A stretch of 64,000 nucleotides of DNA from Deltaproteobacteria bacterium (lineage in GTDB: Bacteria > Myxococcota_A > Polyangia > Polyangiales > Polyangiaceae), in the NCBI GenBank assembly GCA_016218915.1, contig JACRCQ010000048.1:1-64000 (forward strand), given 5' to 3'. Within the stretch, counting starts at the first letter, position 1, and every line of letters begins with the position of its first letter. Under the pieces are notes generated by a model, which saw only the letters and a program-made list of their open reading frames with translations, made no database searches and had not been told where the DNA came from. Below are positions 38,125 through 48,676 of this stretch, piece after piece. The position numbers and the translations under genes were made by a program.

Positions 38125-38778
38125 CTATCGCTTGTCGCCCGCCGCCGCAGGATCGTAGAGACCCGCCGCATTCGCTCCGATCAACCCCGCCTCGAAGGAC
38201 CTCGGATCAACCCGCCGCAACCCCGCGACCATCGAACCGGTCACTAGAGCATAGTGGCGGCTCGCCTCCAGGCGCGCCACGACCCCGTCCACCGCAGCGT
38301 CGCTGTACATCCAATCCGCGGCTCCCTGTACCCGAAGGTCGAGAGCAACGCTGTAGTCGCGCAGCGTCTTCTCGCGCAGCACGTTGTAGTACGACTCGAA
38401 GTAGGACAGCGCCAGCTCCCGCAGCGAACGGTAGATCGGCTCCCTGTAGCGCAGCCCCGCGAAGTTCGACTTCGCCACCGCGCCCCACCGCCCCTCCACC
38501 CGGAACAGCGCAAGCAGGTGATCGTCGTCCCGCACCGCACGAAGCTCCGCGATCAGCGGCGGATGCCCCAGACGCCACAACGCACACGCCGCGAACAGCG
38601 CGCCGTCGACACAGTGGCCCTTGCGGTCTCGCAGCACGCTCCGGGGACACCGGTAGATCGGATCTTCGCTGTAGCGCAGTGTGTCGAGGAACTCCTGGAT
38701 CCGATAGGGATCGGTCAGCTTCTGGAACGTCTGGCGCTCGCGCGCCGTGAATCGATCGGCTTGTCGCCAGGTCTTCAT
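38125..38778 (-). CDS. Transglutaminase-like superfamily protein
   Basis: 217 aa. The segment GHCVDGALFAACALWRLGH is typical of transglutaminase-like/cysteine peptidase folds, with the Cys at the nucleophile position. DDDHLLALF supplies His and an acidic residue, and WGAVAKSNF follows. The rest is helical. The catalytic set (Cys, His, Asp) appears intact, but substrate and exact family are uncertain. No signal peptide, so probably cytoplasmic. Its promoter would lie in the gap toward the decaheme gene. Confidence 0.55.
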   Translation of the reverse strand: MKTWRQADRFTARERQTFQKLTDPYRIQEFLDTLRYSEDPIYRCPRSVLRDRKGHCVDGALFAACALWRLGHPPLIAELRAVRDDDHLLALFRVEGRWGAVAKSNFAGLRYREPIYRSLRELALSYFESYYNVLREKTLRDYSVALDLRVQGAADWMYSDAAVDGVVARLEASRHYALVTGSMVAGLRRVDPRSFEAGLIGANAAGLYDPAAAGDKR

Positions 38779-39135
38779 GTCCGGCCCCTCTTAGCACACG
38801 CACGCAGGCCGCCAGCCCAGGCCAGGCCGCGCCAGCCGGCCGCCCCAAGGCAGCCCGATCGTAGTGTCTTTCACGATATGCCCAAAAGCGAGCCCGAACC
38901 CCAGGCCAGCGGACCCAATCGTCCAGCGCCGCGACGACCGGGCACCGCAGACGAATTACCAGCGAATTCCAGGCTTGTTCGGAAGGACGTTGTTTCGAGA
39001 ACCGCCCTGCTGACCAGCACGAATGTCTTGAGGATCCTTGCGAACGAGGATACCGTGGAACTCCCGATCGCAGAGAGATGCGGCCCATTCCGCGTCGCGA
39101 TCAGGAACTCCTCCCTTCCTGTCTCGTGGTAGCCC
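38779..39135. other. Divergent intergenic region, about 357 bp
   Basis: Separates the transglutaminase-like gene from the decaheme cytochrome gene. Weak promoter candidates are TTGGGC-16-TACGAT on the reverse strand (38858-38885) and TTGAGG-17-TACCGT on the forward strand (39028-39056). TTTCACGATA occurs at 38869-38878 and again near 39149 at the start of the cytochrome gene. No gene with supporting features was seen. Confidence 0.5.
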
Positions 39136-41259
39136 ATGCACATCGAAGTTTCACGATACCGACGCTCCAGCAGCTCTGGCGCCGCCCGCTCCCTTTCCGT
39201 CCGTGCGCTCGTTGCGCTCCTCGCCCTCCTCGCCTTCGGCGTGCTGGGGTGCCGTCCCAAAGTCGAGGAGACCAAGCCTGCGCCCAAGCCCGAGCGCGAC
39301 GTCGAGTACTACCTCACAGCGCTCAAGGGCTCGGTTCACGCGGGAATCGATTGCGCCAAGTGCCACCTGGAGCCGGTGGACAAGGACAGCTCCAAAGGCA
39401 GCGGCCAGAAGCGCGTCTGCGATCGCTGCCATGAGGAGCAAGCAAAGCTCCACGCCGAGAGCGTGCACGGCAAATCGCTGGCGCGCGGTGAGACAGGTGC
39501 TGCGCAGTGCTGGGACTGCCACGGCTCGCACAGCATCGTCAAGGTCACGGACCCCGCCTCTCCGGCTTTCAAGCTTCGCCTTCCGTACACCTGCGCCACC
39601 TGCCACAGAAACAAGGAGCTCGCAAAGCAGCACGGAATCCGGCAGCCCGAGGCAGGCAGCCAGTACATCGAGAGCACGCACGGACGCGCCCTGCTGCTCG
39701 ACGGGCTGGTGGTCGCACCTGCCTGCAATGACTGCCACGGCCAAGGCCACTCGATCCAGGATTCGAAGGATCCTCGTTCGCCGATCAACCACGCGAACGT
39801 GCCCAAGACCTGCGGGCGCTGCCATGTCGGCATCGAGGAGACCTTCAAGCGCAGCAAGCACTTCCAGCTGCTGAAGGCGGGCGATCCGCGCGGACCGGTC
39901 TGCGTCGACTGCCACTCCGCGCACAAGATCCAGGCGTTGTCCGCGGGCAACATGAAGCTTCACTCCGACGAGCGTTGCGGTCGCTGCCATCAGGACAAGC
40001 TTGCACGCTATCGCGAGACCTACCACGGCAGGGCGATCGCGCTTGGGCAAAGCTCGGTGGCCGCCTGCTACGACTGCCACGGGCACCATGACATCCTTCC
40101 TGCGAGCGATCCTGCGTCGACGCTGGCCAAGGGGAGAGTGGTCGAGACGTGCCGGAAGTGCCACGCCGATGCCAACGCGAACTTCGCGGGCTATCTGACC
40201 CACGGAGACCATTCGGACAGGAAGAGCTACCCGATCCTGTACTGGGTCTACGTGTTCATGACCTCGCTGATGCTCGGGACCGGCGGGTTCTTCGCGCTGC
40301 ACACGATGCTCTGGTTCGTGCGCTCGATCGCGCTGTACCGGCGCGATCCCAAGTACTGGCGCGAGTGGAAGAAGCGCATGCGCCAGGAGAAGGAAGGGAA
40401 GATCTACGTCCGCTTCCGTCCCATCGATCGCTTCCTGCACTTCCTGATGCTCAGCAGCTTCCTGCTGCTCGCAACGACCGGCATGCCGCTCAAGTTCTAC
40501 TACGCCGACTGGGCACAGTGGATGTTCAGCTGGATGGGCGGCGCGGCCATGGCCGGCGGGCTCCACCGCCTGGGCGCGTTCATGACCGTCGGCTACTTCT
40601 CCATCCACATCGCGACCCTCCTGGGGACCGTGTGGCGCCAGATGCCGGACTTGAAGGTCGATGGGCGATTCAGCATCAGGAAGTTCCTGGCGTTCTGCTT
40701 CGGCCCGGACTCGCCGATGCCCAACTTCCAGGATCTGCGCGACTTCTGGGCGCACCAGAAGTGGTTCTTCGGCAAGGGCAAGCAGCCGGACTTCGATCGC
40801 TGGACCTACTGGGAGAAGTTCGACTACCTCGCCGTGTTCTGGGGCGTGCCGGTGATCGGCCTGTCAGGGCTGGTCATGTGGATCCCGCAGCTGGTCACGC
40901 GCGTGTTTCCCGGCTGGGTCATCAACGTGGCACACATCATCCACTCCGACGAAGCGCTGCTAGCCACAGGCTTCATCTTCACGTTCCACTTCTTCAACGT
41001 GCACTTCCGCGCAGAGAAGTTCCCCATGGACCCGGTCATCTTCTCCGGACGCATCACCGAGGAGGAGATGATGCACGAGCGCCGGCGTCAGTACGACCGG
41101 CTCAAGGCCTCAGGCAAGCTCGATGAGGCAAAGGTCGGGGATGAATGGGGTCGCTGGAAGAAGATCTTCACGCCGATCGGCATGATGGCCTTCGGCATCG
41201 GCGTGGCGCTGATCATCGCGATCTACTGGGTCATGGCGCGCCGCCTCATGCACGGATGA
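39136..41259 (+). CDS. Decaheme cytochrome c fused to cytochrome b membrane subunit
   Basis: 707 aa. A lipobox-like LGC follows the N-terminal signal. The first half has ten CxxCH heme c motifs (CAKCH, CDRCH, CWDCH, CATCH, CNDCH, CGRCH, CVDCH, CGRCH, CYDCH, CRKCH). The second half has four to five transmembrane helices with paired His residues (HFLMLSSFLLLATTG, HRLGAFMTVGYFSIHI, FTFHFFNVHF), as in the cytochrome b subunits of quinol-cytochrome c oxidoreductases. The protein probably oxidises quinol in the membrane and passes electrons along the heme wire to a periplasmic or outer acceptor. The ribosome binding site is weak. Similar in plan to the split pair at 58635-61177. Confidence 0.82.
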   Translation: MHIEVSRYRRSSSSGAARSLSVRALVALLALLAFGVLGCRPKVEETKPAPKPERDVEYYLTALKGSVHAGIDCAKCHLEPVDKDSSKGSGQKRVCDRCHEEQAKLHAESVHGKSLARGETGAAQCWDCHGSHSIVKVTDPASPAFKLRLPYTCATCHRNKELAKQHGIRQPEAGSQYIESTHGRALLLDGLVVAPACNDCHGQGHSIQDSKDPRSPINHANVPKTCGRCHVGIEETFKRSKHFQLLKAGDPRGPVCVDCHSAHKIQALSAGNMKLHSDERCGRCHQDKLARYRETYHGRAIALGQSSVAACYDCHGHHDILPASDPASTLAKGRVVETCRKCHADANANFAGYLTHGDHSDRKSYPILYWVYVFMTSLMLGTGGFFALHTMLWFVRSIALYRRDPKYWREWKKRMRQEKEGKIYVRFRPIDRFLHFLMLSSFLLLATTGMPLKFYYADWAQWMFSWMGGAAMAGGLHRLGAFMTVGYFSIHIATLLGTVWRQMPDLKVDGRFSIRKFLAFCFGPDSPMPNFQDLRDFWAHQKWFFGKGKQPDFDRWTYWEKFDYLAVFWGVPVIGLSGLVMWIPQLVTRVFPGWVINVAHIIHSDEALLATGFIFTFHFFNVHFRAEKFPMDPVIFSGRITEEEMMHERRRQYDRLKASGKLDEAKVGDEWGRWKKIFTPIGMMAFGIGVALIIAIYWVMARRLMHG

Positions 41260-41265
41260 GGCGGC
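41240..41265. terminator. Bidirectional terminator hairpin between convergent genes
   Basis: A perfect 10-bp stem, GCCGCCTCAT (41240-41249) and ATGAGGCGGC (41256-41265), with a six-base loop. It spans the stop codon of the decaheme gene and lies 12 bases from the stop of the MopE-like gene. No T-run follows, so it may act through pausing or as an RNA-end stabiliser. Confidence 0.5.
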
Positions 41266-41277
41266 TGCCGAGACGCA

Positions 41278-42966
<1,689 letters not shown>

Positions 42967-43117
42967 GGGGGAGTCCTTTCTGAACAAGCGAAAAGCCAGG
43001 GCGCGGATGGGACTTCGATCGAGCCCGCCTGTCAAGGCTCGCGATCCGTCACGGGGGAACTTTTCTGCTTGGATCGAAAGGCGAGGTAATCGTGAAGTGG
43101 AGCAGAGACGACGGCGA

Positions 43118-44623
43118 TCAGCTCGCTTCGGCAGCAATTCCAAGCTGCTTGCGCAGCTTCGCGTACCGATCGCTGACCACGAACTCCAACAGGTCGTCCA
43201 TCCGCTCCTGCAGGTGCGACGCGTCCTCGAGCGCGATCGCGGACTCCGCTGCACGCAAGTCGTTCGCCAGCAGAAGACCTGTGCGCTGCGTGGTGCGATC
43301 GACTGCGTTGGCCCACCGCTGCAGGTTGGTCCGTCCGCCCTCTTCCACGAACCGAAGGAACTGGCCGCGCAGCCGGTCGACGATCGCCGGATCCAGGATC
43401 GGCTCGATCGCCTTGGCGATGGGCACCACGCGGGTCTTGACCTGCGCGTTCATGGGCAGCCCCGGGTTTCCGATGCTGAGCGCTGCCAGGAAGATGTCCT
43501 CGAGGTCGGGAATCGACGGGAACAGCAGGCGCATGAAGATCTCCTCGCGGTAGTAGGCGAGGTGCCTGCCGGCCATGAACACCAGCTCCTGCGCCGAGCG
43601 ACCGGACAGCGAGAGCTTGCCGAGGCGCGAGGACGGCGGGATGCCGGGAACCATCTCCACCGAGCCGGCGTATTGCGGATCCGCGTAGAGCGCCGGCGCG
43701 CTCATTCCGAGGATCTGCGAGGCCCACGAGAAGCACCGAACGCCCTGCAGCGTCGACTGCACAGGATCCTGCTTGCGAGCCGGGTCGAGCTTGACCAGCG
43801 CCTTGTCACGGCGAAGGGCAGAGACGCGGCCGAGCAACACGGCAGAAACCACGCCTGACATGATCTCGCCGATCAGCACTTCCTGCTCGGGATGGAACAG
43901 CAGCCGGGTCCATCCTTCTCGCGTCATCGCGGCGCGCGGCTTGATCAACCCGTCGACCTTGTACTGGGCAAAGCACGCCTTCTCCTCGTCGTTGGCCTCC
44001 TTGAGGTAGACCAGCGCTTGCGAGATGCACCAGCGTCGATCGTGATCGGACTGACGCGTGTACAGCCTGAACAGCGAGCGAAGGCTCTCGACGTCGCGCG
44101 GGTCGTGACGCACCCGTCGCTGCAGCTCGAGCGGATCGTCTTCAGGAACGACCTTGCCCGGCTTCTGCACGGTGAAGTCCGACAGGTCGACTTCCACGGC
44201 GACGTGCGCGCGCGCCTCCTCCAGCTCGTGCTCGAGATCCGCGATGCGCGACTCGAGGAACTTGACCCTGCGCTCGAGCGCGAGCGTGCGCTGATCGGTC
44301 GCAGGCTCCAGCGGCTGAAGCGACGCTCGCGGCGAGTCGTCCTCCTCGAACCCGGACAGGTCCCGGATCTTGATCTGGTGGCGCGCCTCGTAGGCGGCCT
44401 GCAGCGCGGTCTCGAGCTTGCGCAGACGGCTGCGATCGAGGCCGAGGGAGTCTGCCGCCTTGTCCAGGCGCTGACGCTCCTCTGCGGTGATGATGCCGTC
44501 CTCGATGACCTCTGCGAACAGCTCCTCGTAGTAGGCCTCGAACTTGCCCACCTGCAGGTTGCCCGACGCCTCACCAGGTTCGAACCCGGCACCATATTCG
44601 AATAGCGCTTCGTTTTCGCTCAT
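43118..44623 (-). CDS. TerB-like domain protein with coiled coil, function unknown
   Basis: 501 aa. Residues about 26-80 resemble TerB/DUF533-type helical domains (YYEELFAEVIEDGIITAEER, ADSLGLDRSRLRKLE). A coiled coil follows at about 105-140 (ALERRVKFLESRIADLEHEL). The C-terminal half is helical, with no known motif beyond YKVDGLIKPRAAMTREGWTR. No signal peptide or membrane segment, so it is probably cytoplasmic. Conserved-hypothetical is the safest description. It lies downstream of, and co-directional with, the DUF3047 gene, across 126 bp. Confidence 0.55.
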   Translation of the reverse strand: MSENEALFEYGAGFEPGEASGNLQVGKFEAYYEELFAEVIEDGIITAEERQRLDKAADSLGLDRSRLRKLETALQAAYEARHQIKIRDLSGFEEDDSPRASLQPLEPATDQRTLALERRVKFLESRIADLEHELEEARAHVAVEVDLSDFTVQKPGKVVPEDDPLELQRRVRHDPRDVESLRSLFRLYTRQSDHDRRWCISQALVYLKEANDEEKACFAQYKVDGLIKPRAAMTREGWTRLLFHPEQEVLIGEIMSGVVSAVLLGRVSALRRDKALVKLDPARKQDPVQSTLQGVRCFSWASQILGMSAPALYADPQYAGSVEMVPGIPPSSRLGKLSLSGRSAQELVFMAGRHLAYYREEIFMRLLFPSIPDLEDIFLAALSIGNPGLPMNAQVKTRVVPIAKAIEPILDPAIVDRLRGQFLRFVEEGGRTNLQRWANAVDRTTQRTGLLLANDLRAAESAIALEDASHLQERMDDLLEFVVSDRYAKLRKQLGIAAEAS

Positions 44624-44749
44624 GCTCACACTCCCTCGAGAGGCCCGAAGGATAGCACCAGGAGCCTGCCCGTGGATCGCGCACGCAGGCGCGTTCGATC
44701 GTCTGCACATGCGTACCGGGGTCCATCTCCCCACCGCGCCGCACGAGCC

Positions 44750-45505
44750 TCAACGCACCCGGTCAATCGTCATGTCCGCGTAATCCCCCTCCGCCACCGA
44801 TTCTGTGCCATCCGCATCGGTCAGAACGCCCACGTACCCGAGGTGCTCGCCTTCGCACGGGCCGAAGAGCTGACGGTACAAACCGCACAGCTCCACTTCC
44901 TCCTGCCTCCACGACCCGTCGGCCGGGTCGGCCCGCAGCTCGATCTGGGCGAGGCCTTTCTGCGAAGTGCCGGCTGGGCCGTGGCTCGCAAGCCATCCGA
45001 ACTTGAATCCCTTGCCGTCCGTGAGCAACGTCGGCTGGCGCACGATCACGTACACGCTCGCGGCCAGATCCAGCCATGGATCGTCGTGCACCGCAGGGTG
45101 CTGCCGGGCTCGCCATCGCCAGCGCAGCTTGCCCACACGTTCGAGCGCAGGCGGGTCGGACTCGAATCGCATTCCATAGTTGATCGCCCGCACGCGCTCC
45201 TGCCTCTCCGGCCTGGCGTCATGGTGCGCATGGAGAAAGGGCCCGCCTTGCTCGCTCGCCAGGGAGTACACCGACGCCACCTGCTCGGCCGTGTGGCCGA
45301 ACGGCGCAATCCAGCTGAGCGACGGTCCGTCGAAGCGCTCTTGCCAGAAGAAGGTCGGGTCCTGGTGCGCGACCTGCGAGGGCGCGGCAGACGCTGTGGC
45401 CACAGGGGCTGGCGCGTGCAACGACACGACGCGTCCTGCCATGCATCCCAGCAGGAGCGATGCGGCGATCCACGGGCTGCCTTTGAAGGCCACGCGCAGC
45501 TTCAT
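44750..45505 (-). CDS. DUF3047 lipoprotein
   Basis: 251 aa with lipobox LLGC. The mature part matches the DUF3047 pattern: an N-terminal TFFWQERFDG strand, LRWRWRARQHP, ASVYVIVRQPTLL and a C-terminal GYVGVLTDADGTESVAEGDY. This beta-sandwich-like fold probably binds a carbohydrate or lipid, but no function has been shown to my knowledge. It starts 11 bases after the stop of the adenosine deaminase gene, so the two are in one operon. Confidence 0.75.
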   Translation of the reverse strand: MKLRVAFKGSPWIAASLLLGCMAGRVVSLHAPAPVATASAAPSQVAHQDPTFFWQERFDGPSLSWIAPFGHTAEQVASVYSLASEQGGPFLHAHHDARPERQERVRAINYGMRFESDPPALERVGKLRWRWRARQHPAVHDDPWLDLAASVYVIVRQPTLLTDGKGFKFGWLASHGPAGTSQKGLAQIELRADPADGSWRQEEVELCGLYRQLFGPCEGEHLGYVGVLTDADGTESVAEGDYADMTIDRVR

Positions 45506-45516
45506 GGTGCAGGTGG

Positions 45517-47319
45517 CTACTGCGATGCCTCGAACACGGCAAAGCGCCGCTCGAGCTCCCATTGCAGCCTGGCGCGCTCGCTCGTGGTCAGGAAAGCCTG
45601 GCAGGCCGTGGACGCCGCGCCGCCGTAGTAGCTCGTGTCCGTCGGCACGCACTCTGCGACCGACTGGAGCGAGTCGAGGGAAAGCCAGAGGCTCTGCCCT
45701 GGCGCAAACGACTTGTGCAGGCTCGTGCGCGCCATCTTCTTGAGGGCGCGGTAGTCGAGGTTCTGGTCCTTGACCGCGCGCATGTACTCTCCGGCCATGC
45801 TCGATCGCGATACGCCCTGGTCATCCGTGGCCAGTGCGACCGGGACGCCTGCCTGCAGGTAGGTAGCGAGCGGATGTTGTGCCCCGCTCACCTCGAGAAT
45901 CTGGATGTTGCTCGACAGGCCGATCTCGACCATGACCCCGAGCTGTTGCAGCTCGGCCACCAGATCCGTCCCATTGGTCTCGCCAAGCACGTCCACGCCG
46001 TGGCCCACCCGCTCCGCATGCGCCACTTCCACGGCTTTGCGGATGTGGTTGACTCCGGCGATCGTGTGCGAGGAAGGCATGTACTTGGTTGCGAGCTCTC
46101 CGGCATGCAGCGTGATGTGCAAGGGGCTCTTGCCCTCGTAGTACGTGTGCAGGTACCCGAGCATTTCCATCTGACGGTCGTACGCGTTGAGCGCGGTCGT
46201 CCCGTCTTCCGGGCCCACCAGGTTCAGCGCCACGAGCCTGGGCTCCACGATGGCTGCCTCGAAAGCAGCGACCATCTGCGCGAAGACGCCGGGCGCGGCG
46301 CCGCTGCGCGAGATGTACACCATGTATCGGGACTTCACGTCGCATGCGGCCGGGGGGCTCATTCCCTGGCAGTCGAGGTCCTGATCCGACGCGGTCTCGG
46401 TCTTCTGGATGTCGTTGACGATCGCCTGCACCGACGCATTCCAGGCGCTGTGCGCCAGGAGCGCGGCATGGAATGCCGGCAGATCCGACGTGTCGAGCGT
46501 GCCGCCGGTCCACACCGCGCTCCCTTCGGAGCTGGCAGTGGAGTTCGAGAAGAGCATCGGCTCGAGATAGACCTGGTTCTCCTCGGCTGCCCGCTTCTTG
46601 GCGTCAGCGAGGCACTTGCCATGGTGCGCAGTGCCTGAGATCGCGCCGAACTTGCCGAAGGTCGCGAAGAAGTGATCGTGCCCGGTTTCGGCTCCTGCCA
46701 CGAAGTCTTGCATGGACCAGGCGCGCACCACCTGGATGAACAGCGAGTCGCCCGGCGAGGGCACCGGGGACACTCCGCTCGAGCAGCTCGTGGACAAGGA
46801 CAGCGAGCTGTTCGTGATGCAGTAGTGCGTGATGTTTGCCGCTGTCTCGTCGCGCGCCCATTGCATGTAGGTCTCGGCGTAGACCGCCCCGGACAGATGG
46901 TTGTGCAGGTCTCCTCCCTTGGGCACGGCGGACAGGAATTGCTCAAGTCCGGTCGGATCCGCCCCGCCTGCGAGCGCGGCCATCTTGTCGGCCGCTTTCT
47001 GCTCCGCTGCCATCGCGCATTGCGTCGCGGTGCCGCACGCCGCTGCTTCGGGAGATGCGTCCGCATCGGCCGATGCCTCAGCCGACGCTTCGGGCAAGGC
47101 ATCCTCGTTCGACGCATCCGGCACCGCCGCTTCGTTGCCGGCATCAGCATTCGCTTCCGGCAGCGATGTCTCCGGCGCCGCATCCTCGGTCGCCCCGTCC
47201 GGGCTCGCTGCGTCAGGGCTGACGGCTGCAGGGCCTGACGCGTCGTCGCCACCTCCACACGCCGCAACCATCGTTGCGACCATCGCTCCGCCAAGGATGC
47301 TCCAGGTTCGATAAGCCAT
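45517..47319 (-). CDS. Secreted adenosine deaminase-like lipoprotein
   Basis: 600 aa. Lipobox VAAC, then an Ala/Asp/Pro/Glu-rich linker (about 20-90). The metallo-dependent hydrolase domain has the ADA signatures DLHNHLSGA (first metal His pair), LHAGELATK, RVGHGVDV and ATDDQGVSRSS. Length and signal peptide recall the extracellular ADGF-like adenosine deaminases rather than the cytoplasmic Add. It would convert adenosine to inosine at the cell surface. Inosine could then be salvaged by the gsk product, about 18 kb upstream. The first gene of an operon with DUF3047. Confidence 0.8.
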   Translation of the reverse strand: MAYRTWSILGGAMVATMVAACGGGDDASGPAAVSPDAASPDGATEDAAPETSLPEANADAGNEAAVPDASNEDALPEASAEASADADASPEAAACGTATQCAMAAEQKAADKMAALAGGADPTGLEQFLSAVPKGGDLHNHLSGAVYAETYMQWARDETAANITHYCITNSSLSLSTSCSSGVSPVPSPGDSLFIQVVRAWSMQDFVAGAETGHDHFFATFGKFGAISGTAHHGKCLADAKKRAAEENQVYLEPMLFSNSTASSEGSAVWTGGTLDTSDLPAFHAALLAHSAWNASVQAIVNDIQKTETASDQDLDCQGMSPPAACDVKSRYMVYISRSGAAPGVFAQMVAAFEAAIVEPRLVALNLVGPEDGTTALNAYDRQMEMLGYLHTYYEGKSPLHITLHAGELATKYMPSSHTIAGVNHIRKAVEVAHAERVGHGVDVLGETNGTDLVAELQQLGVMVEIGLSSNIQILEVSGAQHPLATYLQAGVPVALATDDQGVSRSSMAGEYMRAVKDQNLDYRALKKMARTSLHKSFAPGQSLWLSLDSLQSVAECVPTDTSYYGGAASTACQAFLTTSERARLQWELERRFAVFEASQ

Positions 47320-47497
47320 CTGCCGAAGGTACGCCGGGCTTCGGTTCGCCACAATGGCCGTGCACCCAGGCACCACGCATGCTTTGCGCCCGGCGCTGTG
47401 CGGCTCGCTCGGTTGAAGTAGACAATCGCTTGGTGTCCGAATCGTGCCCGCACAACCGGGTGGACCGGTTCCCAACCGTTGGCTACTGTTCCTTCGC

Positions 47498-48673
47498 ATG
47501 GCTGCGAGCGAGGACAAACCCGAGGTCGCGATCAACACGCCCCTGAGAGGCGGATCTGACGCTCTGCGCTCGTCGTCCACGCTCATCGACGCGAATGTGA
47601 CCCTGGGTGCCCTGCTCGAGGCGATGCCGACTCCGGCCGTGGTGCTCGATCACGAGCGCCGCGTCGTCGCTGCCAACCACCGCGTCCAGGAGCAGTTCGG
47701 CGACAGCCTCAGGGTCGCGTTCGCGGGCAAGAGGTTCGGAGAGCTGATCGGCTGCACCAGGCCCACGACGAGCCCGTCGGGCTGCGGCTCGGCGAGCGCC
47801 TGCGCCTGGTGCGGCGTGATGTCGACCGTAAACGATTCCATGCGGCACAACGCCGCGGTCACGGCCGAATGCAGGCTAGCGCTCGATCCGTCCGCTGGCG
47901 GCTCGCTCGACATCGAAGTCCGCGCGACACCGCTGGCGCTTGGGGCACGCAAGCTGACGGTGCTGACGTTGCGCGACATCAGCGCAGAGAAGCGGCGACG
48001 GGTGCTGGAGCGGATCTTCTTCCACGACGTGCTGAACACGGCAGGCGGGATCTGCGGGATCGCCAATGTGCTTGCGGAAGCGAACGATCCGGGCGCGGAG
48101 CAGGAATTCAAGGCCATGCTTCTGTCGCTCTCCGAGCAGCTCGTCGAGGAGATCAACAGCCAGCGGCAGCTGATGGCAGCCGAGACCGGGGACCTGCAGG
48201 TCTCCGTGGCAGAGGTCTCGGTCACCGACCTGCTGCGCAACCTGAGCGCAACGTGGTCGAACGCGCAGGCAGCGGTCGGGCGCACGGTCGCCATCGGCAA
48301 CATGCCCCAGACGCGCATCACGACCGATGTGATGCTGCTCAGGCGCATCCTGGGGAACATGATCAAGAACGCGCTGGAGGCCACGCCCGAGGCAGGGGTC
48401 GTGACGATCCTGGCCGATGATCTGGGCGACCACGTGTCGTTCGCGGTGCACAACGCCGGGAGCATTCCCGACGGCGTACGCCATCAGGTCTTTCTGCGAT
48501 CGTTCAGCACCAAGGGGGAAGGGCGCGGGATCGGTACCTACAGCATCAAGCTGCTCGGCGAGAAGTATCTCGGCGGCAACGTCGGATTCTCCTCGTCCGC
48601 CGCGCGGGGAACCACGTTCGTCATCCGCCTCCCCGTGCAGTGGCCGTTCAACCTTCCCGTCACCGACGAATAG
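47498..48673 (+). CDS. PAS-domain histidine kinase with Cys cluster
   Basis: 391 aa; no membrane segment, so cytoplasmic. PAS at about 35-160 (MPTPAVVLDHERRVVAANHR) contains a cysteine-rich insert, GCTRPTTSPSGCGSASACAW then CGV, which may bind metal or an iron-sulfur cluster. The phospho-acceptor region is ERIFFHDVLNTAGGICGIAN (His176), an HDxxN type. The ATPase domain has NMIKNALEATPEAG, FSTKGEGRGIGTYS and AARGTTFVIRLP. Such PAS-HDxxN kinases with this Cys pattern occur in Deltaproteobacteria. It lies four bases before the next kinase gene. Confidence 0.8.
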   Translation: MAASEDKPEVAINTPLRGGSDALRSSSTLIDANVTLGALLEAMPTPAVVLDHERRVVAANHRVQEQFGDSLRVAFAGKRFGELIGCTRPTTSPSGCGSASACAWCGVMSTVNDSMRHNAAVTAECRLALDPSAGGSLDIEVRATPLALGARKLTVLTLRDISAEKRRRVLERIFFHDVLNTAGGICGIANVLAEANDPGAEQEFKAMLLSLSEQLVEEINSQRQLMAAETGDLQVSVAEVSVTDLLRNLSATWSNAQAAVGRTVAIGNMPQTRITTDVMLLRRILGNMIKNALEATPEAGVVTILADDLGDHVSFAVHNAGSIPDGVRHQVFLRSFSTKGEGRGIGTYSIKLLGEKYLGGNVGFSSSAARGTTFVIRLPVQWPFNLPVTDE

Positions 48674-48676
48674 GCC

